This document shows positions 53,312 to 63,605 of a stretch of DNA of 64,000 nt, one piece after another. The translations under genes and the position numbers were made by a program. Where the stretch lies: NCBI RefSeq assembly GCF_900107935.1, contig NZ_FNVG01000007.1:124001-188000 (forward strand), written 5' to 3'. The stretch is from Vibrio hangzhouensis (GTDB lineage: Bacteria; Pseudomonadota; Gammaproteobacteria; Enterobacterales; Vibrionaceae). Under the pieces are notes generated by a model. That model did not search any database, was not told the DNA's origin, and saw only the letters and a program-made list of their open reading frames with translations. Within the stretch, counting starts at the first letter, position 1, and every line of letters starts with the position of its first letter.

Positions 53312-54796
53312 CTAAGCGGTCTCGGTTTTACCGGTTGGTTGCTCTTCGTCCGCAAGGTCTGTTTCACCTTTGCCTTTCGATGTCTTAATGACATAGCCAG
53401 CAATGGACAGTGAAGCAACGATACCCAGAATGGTTGATAGTTGCATTGGCAGACCGAAGCCTAGCGTTGCATTGTTAAGGATGAAGGTAACCACAACGGT
53501 CGTCATAAACGTAGCTGGTACTGTGGTGACCCAGTGTAGTTTATTGTGACGTAGCAGGTAAGCCGATGCAGTCCAGAGCATCATTACCGCTGTTGTCTGG
53601 TTAGCAAAGCCAAAGTAACGCCAGATTACGCCGAAGTCTACTTGAGTCAGAATACCACCGATAACAAACAGAGGCACTGCCATCATCAGACGATTACGTA
53701 GCGACTTCTGTTCCATGTTGAAGTACTCAGCAAGGATAAGACGGCTAGAGCGGAACGCAGTGTCACCAGAGGTGATTGGCAGAATAACCACACCCAAGAA
53801 AGCAAGTACACCACCGAACACACCAAGCAGACCAAATGAAGCGCTGTAAACGACGTTACCCGGACCACCGTTCTTCACGGCTTCTGCAAGTGAGTCGATA
53901 GAGCCGAAGAACGAGAGAGCAAGCGCACACCAGATAAGGGCAATAACACCTTCACCAATCATTGCACCGTAGAACACAAAGCGGCCGTTCTTTTCGTTTT
54001 CCATACAACGCGCCATCAGCGGAGATTGGGTTGCGTGGAAACCAGAGATAGCACCACACGCAATCGTGATAAACAGTGCTGGCCATATCGGCAGGTCATT
54101 CGGGTTCATGTTATTGAACATGTCACTGATTTCGAATCCACCCATTACAGAATGTTCGCTGGATAGAGCGACGGCGGTAATCAGACCTACGGACATGAAA
54201 ATCAGCAGTGCGCCGAACAATGGATAGAAACGACCAATGATTTTATCAACTGGAACGATTGTGGCGATGATGTAGTAAGCAAAGATGATGACCACCATGG
54301 TTGTCATGCTCATCGACATGCCCATCTGGTCATTAACAAGATTCGTGATCATGCCAGCTGGCGCTGAAACGAACACCACACCAACCAGCAGCAGCAGAAC
54401 AATGGCAAAAATGTTCATAAAGTGTTTTGCGCCATTGCCCAGATAACGACCGGTAATGGTTGGAACAGAAGCACCACCATTGCGTACAGACAGCATGCCT
54501 GAGAAGTAGTCGTGCACGGCACCCGCAAAGATACAACCGATCACAATCCACAGCATGGCAGCCGGGCCGTAGAGCGCCCCCATAATAGGACCAAAGATGG
54601 GGCCGACACCCGCGATGTTCAGTAACTGAACCAGGTATACCTTCTTGGTCGACATAGGTACATAGTCCACACCATCTGTCTTAGTGTGTGCAGGAGTTTG
54701 ACGATTTTGGTTAACGCCAAAGACTTTCTCAATGAAAGCTCCGTAAATAAAGTAGCCGCCGATCAAGGCTGCAACACAAGTTAAAAACCACAACAT
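53312..54796 (-). CDS. CstA-family transporter, probable pyruvate/peptide uptake
   Basis: The 494-residue integral membrane protein has about 13-14 hydrophobic segments and CstA family motifs: STKKVYLVQLLNIAGVGPIF, GAVHDYFSGMLSVRNGG and FHATQSPLMARCMENEKNGR. E. coli CstA and BtsT are near 700 residues, so this is a shorter form. E. coli BtsT imports pyruvate under BtsSR control, and a Vibrio pyruvate importer under BtsSR has been named BtsU; I cannot confirm it is this family. The promoter carries five BtsR-like motifs and btsSR lies about 4 kb away, so pyruvate uptake is the best guess. The ribosome binding site is AGGGAT. Confidence 0.85.
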   Translation of the reverse strand: MLWFLTCVAALIGGYFIYGAFIEKVFGVNQNRQTPAHTKTDGVDYVPMSTKKVYLVQLLNIAGVGPIFGPIMGALYGPAAMLWIVIGCIFAGAVHDYFSGMLSVRNGGASVPTITGRYLGNGAKHFMNIFAIVLLLLVGVVFVSAPAGMITNLVNDQMGMSMSMTTMVVIIFAYYIIATIVPVDKIIGRFYPLFGALLIFMSVGLITAVALSSEHSVMGGFEISDMFNNMNPNDLPIWPALFITIACGAISGFHATQSPLMARCMENEKNGRFVFYGAMIGEGVIALIWCALALSFFGSIDSLAEAVKNGGPGNVVYSASFGLLGVFGGVLAFLGVVILPITSGDTAFRSSRLILAEYFNMEQKSLRNRLMMAVPLFVIGGILTQVDFGVIWRYFGFANQTTAVMMLWTASAYLLRHNKLHWVTTVPATFMTTVVVTFILNNATLGFGLPMQLSTILGIVASLSIAGYVIKTSKGKGETDLADEEQPTGKTETA

Positions 54797-54839
54797 AACT
54801 GTTATCCCTAGTTTGTAATGACATTAATTTCTGGTAACT

Positions 54840-54845
54840 ATTATA
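54840..54845 (-). promoter_or_regulatory. -10 element of the CstA-family gene
   Basis: The minus strand reads a perfect TATAAT, about 44 bp above the start codon. The sequence 17 bp further up (ATGTTA) is a poor -35, as expected for an activator-dependent promoter. Confidence 0.6.
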
Positions 54846-54880
54846 AAAATGATGAATTCAGTTAACATTGGGTGATTAAC

Positions 54881-54969
54881 TCAGTGGTGGAATAGATGAT
54901 TAAGTGGTCAATAGTAACATTAAGTGGTTTTGCCGCTTCCTCAGTGGTTGTTATTTGCGACTGAGCGGT
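54881..54969 (-). promoter_or_regulatory. Five-copy phased array of BtsR-like LytTR motifs
   Basis: Read on the minus strand from far to near: ACCGCTCA (54962-54969), ACCACTGA (54941-54948), ACCACTTA (54921-54928), ACCACTTA (54901-54908), ACCACTGA (54881-54888). All five have the same orientation, and the start-to-start steps are 21, 20, 20 and 20 bp, about two helical turns. The farthest copy fits ACC(G/A)CT(C/T)A exactly. From memory, E. coli BtsR (YehT) binds direct repeats of that motif. The array lies 85-173 bp above the transporter start, between it and the divergent DUF2799 gene. Confidence 0.75.
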
Positions 54970-55072
54970 CGTGGAAAAGCGTGAAGCTCGTCACTCGTCA
55001 CGTCTATTGTGGTAAAAGTGGCGAAGAAGTGGCATTGTGGCGACAAGAAAGAATAAAAGGGAAAGGGAAAGC

Positions 55073-55414
55073 ATGAGAGCGTTAGTGGTGATGGCATCGA
55101 CTCTGTTGGTATTTGGCTGTGTCCAAGGAGTTGATGATCTGGCGAAAGCAGGTGACTGGGAGAAGATAGGCTATCAGGATGGTGTGCGAGGTCAGTTGTC
55201 ACGTAGTTATTCTGAGCTCAATGAAATGGGGCCAGCTGTGCATTCCGAGTATGATGCGGGCTATCAGCGTGGTCTGCTCGAGTTCTGTGATGCTGATTAT
55301 GCCTACCAAATTGGTTTATCAGGGCATTATTACACCGGTGCCTGTGAGGGGCTGCCTGAAGGACAGCGTTTTCGTATGGAATGGCAACGTGGCTGGACCG
55401 ACTACTCCAATTAA
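55073..55414 (+). CDS. DUF2799-like lipoprotein
   Basis: The 113-residue product starts MRALVVMASTLLVFGC, a lipoprotein signal with lipobox VFGC. It then has a compact domain with repeated W/Y-G-x-DG motifs (IGYQDGVRGQ, YDAGYQRGLLEFC, QIGLSGHYYTGAC) and a C-terminal WQRGW, characteristic of DUF2799. The ATG at 55073 after a purine-rich GGGAAAGG tract is preferred over the 55037 alternative. It is divergent from the CstA-family gene, so the BtsR-like array could also act on it. Function unknown. Confidence 0.8.
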   Translation: MRALVVMASTLLVFGCVQGVDDLAKAGDWEKIGYQDGVRGQLSRSYSELNEMGPAVHSEYDAGYQRGLLEFCDADYAYQIGLSGHYYTGACEGLPEGQRFRMEWQRGWTDYSN

Positions 55415-55426
55415 ACCATTTGATAG

Positions 55427-55455
55427 GCAGGTCAGGGGGAAAGCCCCTAACCTGC
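55427..55455. other. Hairpin between convergent DUF2799 gene and murQ
   Basis: GCAGGTCAGGGG (55427-55438) and CCCCTAACCTGC (55444-55455) pair with one mismatch around a 5-nt loop. No T-run follows on either strand, so it may act as a 3'-end stabiliser for both convergent messages rather than an intrinsic terminator. Confidence 0.6.
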
Positions 55456-55460
55456 AGAGC

Positions 55461-57520
<2,060 letters not shown>

Positions 57521-57619
57521 AAACTTACTCCGTTTTGACCTGGCATCATTGTAAATCAAAAATAATCAGAATAATCTCTGGTTACGCCCATTTGATAATA
57601 AATTTGCAGAGGAGCAATT

Positions 57620-58603
57620 ATGGGACCGTTATGGCTTGATGTGGAAGGGTATGAGCTGACAGCAGAAGATCGGGAAATGCTGGAACACCCAACGGTGGGT
57701 GGCTTAATTCTGTTTGCCCGCAACTATCATGACTCTGAGCAGTTGATTGAGTTGAACCGCCAGATTCGTCAAGCCGCCAGAGGCCCTATTGTGATTGGTG
57801 TTGATCAGGAAGGTGGGCGTGTACAGCGTTTTCGTGATGGGTTTACTTCTCTTCCGCCAGCGTCTCTTTACGCAGACCTGGGGGATGAATCCCTGGCCAA
57901 TCAGGCTGGCTGGCTGATGGCCGCAGAACTTATTGCTCATGACATTGACCTGAGCTTTGCTCCGGTTCTCGATCAGGGACATGAGTGTAAGGCCATTGGC
58001 AATCGCGCGTTTGGTGATAACTTACAAACGATAGTGCAGTACAGCACAGCGTTTATGGCAGGAATGAAATCAGCGGGAATGGCGACCACGGGCAAGCACT
58101 TTCCGGGTCACGGCGGAGTGATTGCGGATTCCCATCTGGAAACGCCTATCGATGATCGCAGTACGATTTTTGAAGACGACATGCGGATTTTCAAAGCGCA
58201 CATTCAATCCGGGCTGTTGGATGCGATGATGCCGGCTCATGTGGTATTTCCCCATTATGACGATAAGCCAGCCAGTGGCTCCCGTTATTGGTTGAAACAG
58301 GTGCTGCGTCAGCAGTTGGGATTCGATGGCATCATCTTTTCAGACGATCTCTCTATGGAAGGTGCTGCTGTTATGGGTGGGCCAGCGGAACGTGCACAGC
58401 AGGCGCTGGAGGCCGGTTGTGACATGTTGCTGTTATGCAATAACCGACAATCTTCGATAAAGGTATTGGACAGTCTGCCCATCAGTCACGTACCTCAAGC
58501 GCACTCGATGCTGAGAACACGCGATTTTTCCTGGTCAGAGTTGAGGAAAAGTGAACAATGGAAGTTGGCCAATAAAAATATCCTCACGGCAATAGATGGT
58601 TAG
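57620..58603 (+). CDS. nagZ: Beta-N-acetylhexosaminidase NagZ
   Basis: NagZ removes GlcNAc from GlcNAc-anhydro-MurNAc peptides in the cytoplasm, producing the anhydro-muropeptides that also signal beta-lactamase induction. The 327-residue GH3 enzyme has [13 protein letters not shown], the KHFPGHGG motif with the family histidine, and catalytic-nucleophile region [17 protein letters not shown] precedes the ATG. Divergent from anmK-murQ, it completes a wall-recycling trio. Confidence 0.95.
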   Translation: MGPLWLDVEGYELTAEDREMLEHPTVGGLILFARNYHDSEQLIELNRQIRQAARGPIVIGVDQEGGRVQRFRDGFTSLPPASLYADLGDESLANQAGWLMAAELIAHDIDLSFAPVLDQGHECKAIGNRAFGDNLQTIVQYSTAFMAGMKSAGMATTGKHFPGHGGVIADSHLETPIDDRSTIFEDDMRIFKAHIQSGLLDAMMPAHVVFPHYDDKPASGSRYWLKQVLRQQLGFDGIIFSDDLSMEGAAVMGGPAERAQQALEAGCDMLLLCNNRQSSIKVLDSLPISHVPQAHSMLRTRDFSWSELRKSEQWKLANKNILTAIDG

Positions 58604-58629
58604 GCTAATGCCGTTGAATGGCTAAAGTT

Positions 58630-58654
58630 ATCCCTGCCCAGGCAGGGATTTTTT
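58630..58654 (+). terminator. Intrinsic terminator after nagZ
   Basis: ATCCCTG and CAGGGAT (58630-58649) form a stem around a GC-rich 6-nt loop, followed by six T. Confidence 0.85.
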
Positions 58655-58669
58655 CGTCTGAGGGAAGAA

Positions 58670-59395
58670 TTAATGGAATCCCAGTTTTTCTTTCAGTGCT
58701 TTGAGGTAGCGTCGGCTGACGGGAATAGGGTGATTGGTCTGGGTAATGATTTCGGCCAGTCCGTTATCCAGGAGTTTGATCTCCTTGATGGCTTTTATGT
58801 TAACTAAGAATTGGCGATGACAGCGAATCAAGGGCGTTTTGTCTTCAATCACCTTCAAGGTCAATTGAGAAGTCGCTTTTTGCTCGGCGGTTTGTACATG
58901 TACACCAGACAGGTCACTGTAGGCAAATTCGACGTCTTTGGTCGGAATGATTACGATACGGTGATGACCCACACAAGGGATCTGATCCAGAGTCTTTGGT
59001 GCTAGGGCATCAAATGACTCTTCGGTTTGTTGCTCATTCTTTTTCAAGCGTTTAACGGTTTTCTCTAATCGACATGGATCGACGGGCTTTAACAGGTAGT
59101 CGAATGCATTGTCCTCAAAGGCCTGAATCGCATATTGATCATAGGCTGTGACAAAAACAACTTTCGGCATGGTATCGGGGTCAAGCATTCCCAGAAGTTC
59201 GATACCGGTAATTTGTGGCATCTGGATATCGAGAAATACCACGTCGGGCTTCAACTGATTAATCTTTTTAAGGCCTTCAATGGCGTTACTGGCCTCTCCG
59301 ATGATCTGTATCTGCTCAGTTTGTTCAAGGAGCTCGGTCAGCTCTTCACGGGCAAACAATTCATCGTCAATTACTAGAGCGGTTAACTGTGTCAT
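58670..59395 (-). CDS. btsR: LytTR-type response regulator (BtsR-like)
   Basis: The 241-residue product has a receiver domain with Asp56 (DVVFLDIQMPQ) and the conserved Lys in LLKPVDPCRLEKT, then a LytTR DNA-binding domain (about residues 140-240: KDVEFAYSDLSGVHV, LIRCHRQFLVNIKAI, PVSRRYLKALKEKLGF). Its start overlaps the kinase stop by 4 bp. E. coli BtsR switches on the pyruvate transporter gene btsT. The array upstream of the CstA-family gene is the natural target, but that pairing is inferred from motif and distance. Confidence 0.88.
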   Translation of the reverse strand: MTQLTALVIDDELFAREELTELLEQTEQIQIIGEASNAIEGLKKINQLKPDVVFLDIQMPQITGIELLGMLDPDTMPKVVFVTAYDQYAIQAFEDNAFDYLLKPVDPCRLEKTVKRLKKNEQQTEESFDALAPKTLDQIPCVGHHRIVIIPTKDVEFAYSDLSGVHVQTAEQKATSQLTLKVIEDKTPLIRCHRQFLVNIKAIKEIKLLDNGLAEIITQTNHPIPVSRRYLKALKEKLGFH

Positions 59396-61095
59396 GACGC
59401 AATGGCCGTCCTTTTATCTTTGCGTATCGATGGCGAGGGGATAATAAAGCTCATTCGGGTATGTTGGTCCTTTTTGACGTCAATTTTTAGCGCTGCGTCA
59501 CGACCAAATTTGTTGGTGAGGCGCTTATCCACGATTTGCATACCCAGCCCTTCGTGTCCCGGTTTTGGCTCAGAATAAGTACCTGCATTGTCCTCGACAA
59601 TGATTTGGTGTCCGTACGGAGTACTTCGACTATAGATGCGAATGGTCCCTCCTTCCAGCAGATTTGAGATGCCATGTTTAATGGCGTTCTCAACCAATGG
59701 TTGTAAGGTAAAACTGGGTACTTCCTGATCCAGTATCTCAGGGGCAATGTCGATATCCACCTCTAACCTATCGGTGAACCTTGCCTTCTCAATGGTCAGA
59801 TAGGCGTTCACGTGGGCCAGTTCCTCTTTCAGCGTGACTGTTTCGATATTCTGTTTCAGGTTACTGCGGAAGAATTGCGAAAGATGCTGTATTAAGCTGC
59901 GCGCTTTATCGGGGTCGCGACGGGTAATTGCGCTGATGGTATTCAGGGCGTTGAACAGAAAGTGCGGGTTGACCTGTGCGTGCAACAGTTTTATTTCAGC
60001 CTGGTTGAGCAAGGTCTGTTTGTGGATATAGTCACCGTGTAGGATCTGACTGGAGAGTAACTGTGCAATCCCTTCAGCCATGGACATGTTGATAGTAGAA
60101 AACAGCTTACGTTTGGGTTCATAGAGCTTAATTGTCCCAATGACCTCATCACCAGTGCGTAAGGGAATGATTAAGGCTGAGCCCAGCTTACAATGAGGTG
60201 AAATCGAACATTGATAGGGGTTTTCCTTGCCATCCAGGTAGATGATTTCGTTATTGTGCATGGCATCCAGCGTGCTCTGTGACGAAATGGGACGGTTCAG
60301 TTCATGGTGATCGGCACCAATGCCGACAAACGCCAGAATTTTCTCATGATCGGTTATGGCGACCGCACCGACGTTGGTTTCCTCATAGACAATACGTGCG
60401 ATCTTGCTGGCATTATGCGAATCAAAACCGTGGACCAGGATCCCGACTGAGCGCTCAGCAATATTCAGTGCTCGCCGTGAGAAGGTGGCTGAATACTCTT
60501 CAAAAATGGTTTTCCTGTCCTGTAGAATACTCATAAACAGAGCCGCGCCCACGGAGTTGGCGATGATCATTGGGGCGGCAATGGCAGAGACCAGCGAATA
60601 GGCCTGATCAAAGGGTTTGGCCACTACCAGAATGACCAGCATCTGTACCACTTCTGCGGCAAAGGTGATGTAGAAAACAACCAGAGGGTTAAACAGCTCC
60701 TCTTTTTTGTCCCTGTTGATAAAGTAGAGGTGCATTAAGCCACCAATCACCCCTTCAGCGGTGGTGGAAATAGCGCAGGCAACATCGGTAAAGCCCCCCA
60801 GCGTATAGCGGTGCAGGCCGCCAGTCAGACCGACAGCGAACCCAACTAGCGGGCCGCCAAACAATCCCCCCATGACGGCACCGATGGCTCGGGTATTGGC
60901 AATGGCATCGTTGATTTGCAGACCAAAGTAGGTCCCCAATATACAGAATGACGAGAACAGCACGTAGACGCTGATTTTATGACTTAACCGGTTAGACACA
61001 CTAAACAGTGGAATGAAAAGTGGAGTTTTACTCAACATATAGGCGAGTACCAGATACACGCACATTTGTTGTAATAAAGATATGATTAAGTCCAT
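59392..61095 (-). CDS. btsS: LytS-type membrane histidine kinase (BtsS-like)
   Basis: The 567-residue product has an N-terminal 5TM-5TMR_LYT membrane domain (about residues 1-190, with GAVMGGLFGGPLVGFAVGL), a GAF-like domain (about 210-340), a His_kinase domain with the phospho-acceptor in QVNPHFLFNALNT (near residue 379), and a HATPase domain (LVENAIKHGI, GLGMQIVDKRL). E. coli BtsS binds extracellular pyruvate with high affinity. Pyruvate sensing here is inferred from architecture and neighbourhood. It is cotranscribed with btsR. Confidence 0.87.
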   Translation of the reverse strand: MDLIISLLQQMCVYLVLAYMLSKTPLFIPLFSVSNRLSHKISVYVLFSSFCILGTYFGLQINDAIANTRAIGAVMGGLFGGPLVGFAVGLTGGLHRYTLGGFTDVACAISTTAEGVIGGLMHLYFINRDKKEELFNPLVVFYITFAAEVVQMLVILVVAKPFDQAYSLVSAIAAPMIIANSVGAALFMSILQDRKTIFEEYSATFSRRALNIAERSVGILVHGFDSHNASKIARIVYEETNVGAVAITDHEKILAFVGIGADHHELNRPISSQSTLDAMHNNEIIYLDGKENPYQCSISPHCKLGSALIIPLRTGDEVIGTIKLYEPKRKLFSTINMSMAEGIAQLLSSQILHGDYIHKQTLLNQAEIKLLHAQVNPHFLFNALNTISAITRRDPDKARSLIQHLSQFFRSNLKQNIETVTLKEELAHVNAYLTIEKARFTDRLEVDIDIAPEILDQEVPSFTLQPLVENAIKHGISNLLEGGTIRIYSRSTPYGHQIIVEDNAGTYSEPKPGHEGLGMQIVDKRLTNKFGRDAALKIDVKKDQHTRMSFIIPSPSIRKDKRTAIAS

Positions 61096-61207
61096 TGCAC
61101 ATCACCTGAAGTTACTTGGGTATTATTGTATACCCAACTGACCGTCAGTGGCAGCGTGAGCTTATGGTTGTTATAACTGAAACTGGTAAGAAGAGGGAAA
61201 TATCTAC

Positions 61208-61225
61208 TGTAAATATTTTTTTACG
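61208..61225 (+). promoter_or_regulatory. TyrR-type box (upstream)
   Basis: TGTAAA-TATTTT-TTTACG matches the TyrR consensus TGTAAA-N6-TTTACA at 11 of 12 fixed positions. A weaker box, TGTTTT-TCAAAG-TTTACG, starts 23 bp further at 61231 and ends two bases before the -35. A strong/weak pair next to a promoter is the classic TyrR repression layout. Confidence 0.65.
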
Positions 61226-61249
61226 TTGGATGTTTTTCAAAGTTTACGC

Positions 61250-61277
61250 TTGCATGTGTTTTTTATCTATGTATATT
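61250..61277 (+). promoter_or_regulatory. aroF-tyrA promoter
   Basis: TTGCAT at 61250-61255 and TATATT at 61272-61277 with 16-bp spacing, predicting a leader of about 60 nt. It lies between the two TyrR-type strong boxes. Confidence 0.55.
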
Positions 61278-61319
61278 ACCAGTAAAGCTTAGCCGGGAAG
61301 CGTGAAAGGGAGTTTCCGG

Positions 61320-61337
61320 TGTAAATATATTTTTACA
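61320..61337 (+). promoter_or_regulatory. Perfect TyrR box over the aroF ribosome binding site
   Basis: TGTAAA-TATATT-TTTACA matches all 12 fixed positions of the TyrR consensus. It lies downstream of the promoter and ends at the AGGTGA ribosome binding site, an unusual place for the best-matching operator. Confidence 0.7.
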
Positions 61338-61346
61338 GGTGAGATG

Positions 61347-62420
61347 ATGAAGAAGAGTGAATTAAGTAATATTAACATCAGCGATGAACAGGTGCTGATC
61401 ACGCCAGAGCAATTGAAAGAAAAGCTACCTTTGAGCGAAAAAGCACGAAAGTTCATTCAAGATTCTCGTGAAACCATCGCTAACATCATCCATAAAAAAG
61501 ATCATCGTCTACTGGTGGTATGTGGGCCATGTTCCATTCATGACGTGGAAGCGGCAAAAGAGTACGCCAAGCGTTTAAAAGCACTCTCTGAGCAATTGAG
61601 CGACCAATTGTACATTGTGATGCGTGTTTACTTTGAAAAGCCCCGTACCACAGTTGGCTGGAAAGGTCTGATCAACGATCCTCAGCTAGATGGCACGTTC
61701 GACATTGAACACGGTCTGCACGTGGGTCGTCAGCTGCTGGTGGAGCTGGCAGAAATGGAAATTCCTCTGGCGACAGAAGCGCTGGATCCAATCAGCCCTC
61801 AGTATCTAGCCGATACCTTCTCGTGGGCAGCTATTGGTGCACGTACTACAGAGTCACAAACTCACCGAGAGATGGCCAGTGGTTTGTCGATGCCTATTGG
61901 TTTCAAAAACGGTACCGATGGTAGCCTGGCCACGGCTATCAATGCAATGCAGGCAGCTTCTTCCAGTCACCGTTTCATGGGGATCAACCGAGAAGGTCAG
62001 GTTGCACTACTGACCACTCAGGGTAACGCGAATGGTCACGTGATCCTGCGTGGTGGTAAACAAACCAACTATGATTCTGTTTCCGTTACAGAATGCGAGC
62101 AGGAGTTGGCGAAGTCTAACCTGGAAGCGGCGCTTATGGTGGACTGCAGCCACGCAAACTCACGTAAAGACTACCGTCGTCAGCCACTCGTCGCCGAAGA
62201 TGTGATTCACCAAATCCGCGAAGGGAATAAGTCAATTATTGGTCTGATGATTGAAAGTCACCTAAACGAAGGCAACCAAAGCTCAGATATTCCGTTAAGT
62301 GAAATGCAATACGGCGTGTCTATCACCGATGCGTGTATCAATTGGGATTCAACTGAGGCACTATTACGTCATGCTCATACTGAGCTGGTCCCATTCTTGG
62401 AAAATCGTATTAAGGAATAA
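61347..62420 (+). CDS. aroF: 3-deoxy-7-phosphoheptulonate (DAHP) synthase, tyrosine branch
   Basis: DAHP synthase joins PEP and erythrose 4-phosphate to open the aromatic pathway. The 357-residue class I enzyme has [10 protein letters not shown] with the metal-binding cysteine, the [10 protein letters not shown] loop, [17 protein letters not shown], and [10 protein letters not shown] call it AroF (tyrosine-sensitive) because it is followed by tyrA and has TyrR boxes; sequence alone does not rule out another isozyme. ATGs at 61344 and 61347 compete; AGGTGA at 61337-61342 fits 61347 better. An in-frame GTG at 61302 lies inside the leader. Confidence 0.92.
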   Translation: MKKSELSNINISDEQVLITPEQLKEKLPLSEKARKFIQDSRETIANIIHKKDHRLLVVCGPCSIHDVEAAKEYAKRLKALSEQLSDQLYIVMRVYFEKPRTTVGWKGLINDPQLDGTFDIEHGLHVGRQLLVELAEMEIPLATEALDPISPQYLADTFSWAAIGARTTESQTHREMASGLSMPIGFKNGTDGSLATAINAMQAASSSHRFMGINREGQVALLTTQGNANGHVILRGGKQTNYDSVSVTECEQELAKSNLEAALMVDCSHANSRKDYRRQPLVAEDVIHQIREGNKSIIGLMIESHLNEGNQSSDIPLSEMQYGVSITDACINWDSTEALLRHAHTELVPFLENRIKE

Positions 62421-62428
62421 TGACATCC

Positions 62429-63556
62429 ATGGCTGCTGAACTGAACGCATTGCGTGACCAAATCGATGACGTTGATAAGCAGATGCTTGACCTGTTGGCA
62501 AAGCGTCTATCTCTTGTGGAGCAAGTTGGTGAAGTAAAGAGCCAACATGGCTTACCTATCTATGCCCCTGACAGAGAAGCAGCCATGCTGGCATCGCGTC
62601 GTGAAGAAGCGGAAAAAAAAGGCGTGCCTCCTCAACTCATCGAGGACATCCTTCGCCGCACTATGCGCGAGTCTTATGCCAGCGAAAAAGACTCGGGTTT
62701 TAAGTGCCTAAACCCGGAATTGCGCTCTGTTGTGATTGTCGGTGGTAAGGGACAGTTGGGTGGCTTATTTGGCAGAATGTTCACGCTGTCGGGTTATCAA
62801 GTAAAAGTGCTTGGCAGCCAAGATTGGGATCGTGCCGACGAGATCTTAGATAATGCGGGTCTTGTTGTCGTGACTGTACCAATTCACCTCACGGAAGGTG
62901 TGATTGAGAAGCTTGGTAACCTGCCAGAAGACTGTATTTTGTGCGATCTCACCTCGATTAAGTCTAAGCCACTTAATGCCATGCTAAAGGCTCATCAAGG
63001 CCCCGTTGTCGGTTTGCACCCGATGTTTGGCCCTGACGTGCCAAGCCTGGCTAAACAGGTGATCGTCTATTGTGATGGCCGTGGTGAAGATGCGTATCAA
63101 TGGCTGTTAGAACAGTTTAAAATTTGGGGCGCGAGTTTGTGTCAGATCTCGGCGGAGCAGCATGACGAAGGAATGACGTTAATTCAGGCGCTACGTCACT
63201 TTACCTCCTTTGCTTACGGACGCCACCTGAGTCAGCAGAACCCAGATCTGGATACGCTAGTGAAACTGAGCTCACCTATTTATCGTCTGGAACTGGCCAT
63301 GGTGGGGCGTCTGTTTGCTCAGGATCCTAATTTGTACGGTGACATCATTCTTTCTTCGGATGAAAATATCGATATGATCAAGCGTTTTCACCAGCAATTC
63401 GGAGAAGCACTGGCACTTCTCGACACTAAAGACAAAGCTAAGTTTGTTGCCGAGTTCAATGAAGTCAGTGACTGGTTTGGTGATTACTCTCAGCAATTCA
63501 TGTCTGAGAGCCAGAATTTGCTCAAGCAGGCCAATGACGCGATTCATCGCGGCTAG
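62429..63556 (+). CDS. tyrA: Bifunctional chorismate mutase / prephenate dehydrogenase
   Basis: TyrA turns chorismate to prephenate and then to 4-hydroxyphenylpyruvate for tyrosine. The 375-residue product (E. coli 373) has an AroQ chorismate mutase helix bundle ([20 protein letters not shown], residues about 1-90) and a dehydrogenase domain with [17 protein letters not shown] and [11 protein letters not shown]. An ATG at 62420 overlaps the aroF stop (TAATG), but the ATG at 62429 gives the N-terminus [11 protein letters not shown] aligned with E. coli MVAELTALRDQ. Either way it is coupled to aroF. Confidence 0.94.
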   Translation: MAAELNALRDQIDDVDKQMLDLLAKRLSLVEQVGEVKSQHGLPIYAPDREAAMLASRREEAEKKGVPPQLIEDILRRTMRESYASEKDSGFKCLNPELRSVVIVGGKGQLGGLFGRMFTLSGYQVKVLGSQDWDRADEILDNAGLVVVTVPIHLTEGVIEKLGNLPEDCILCDLTSIKSKPLNAMLKAHQGPVVGLHPMFGPDVPSLAKQVIVYCDGRGEDAYQWLLEQFKIWGASLCQISAEQHDEGMTLIQALRHFTSFAYGRHLSQQNPDLDTLVKLSSPIYRLELAMVGRLFAQDPNLYGDIILSSDENIDMIKRFHQQFGEALALLDTKDKAKFVAEFNEVSDWFGDYSQQFMSESQNLLKQANDAIHRG

Positions 63557-63572
63557 AATCCCAAAAGGGTCA

Positions 63573-63605
63573 CAAAAAAACGCAGCGTTTACGCTGCGTT
63601 TTTTT
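63573..63605. terminator. Bidirectional terminator between tyrA and the M23 peptidase gene
   Basis: AACGCAGCG (63579-63587) and CGCTGCGTT (63592-63600) around TTTA, with a T-run on the plus strand and an A-run (63574-63580) serving the other strand. The M23 gene stop (63604-63606) lies in the T-run. Confidence 0.92.

Noticed and set aside
55015..55033. Extra AGTGGC copies as further LytTR motifs
   Set aside because: They lack the terminal T of the motif and fall out of the 20-bp phase, so they are not counted in the array.
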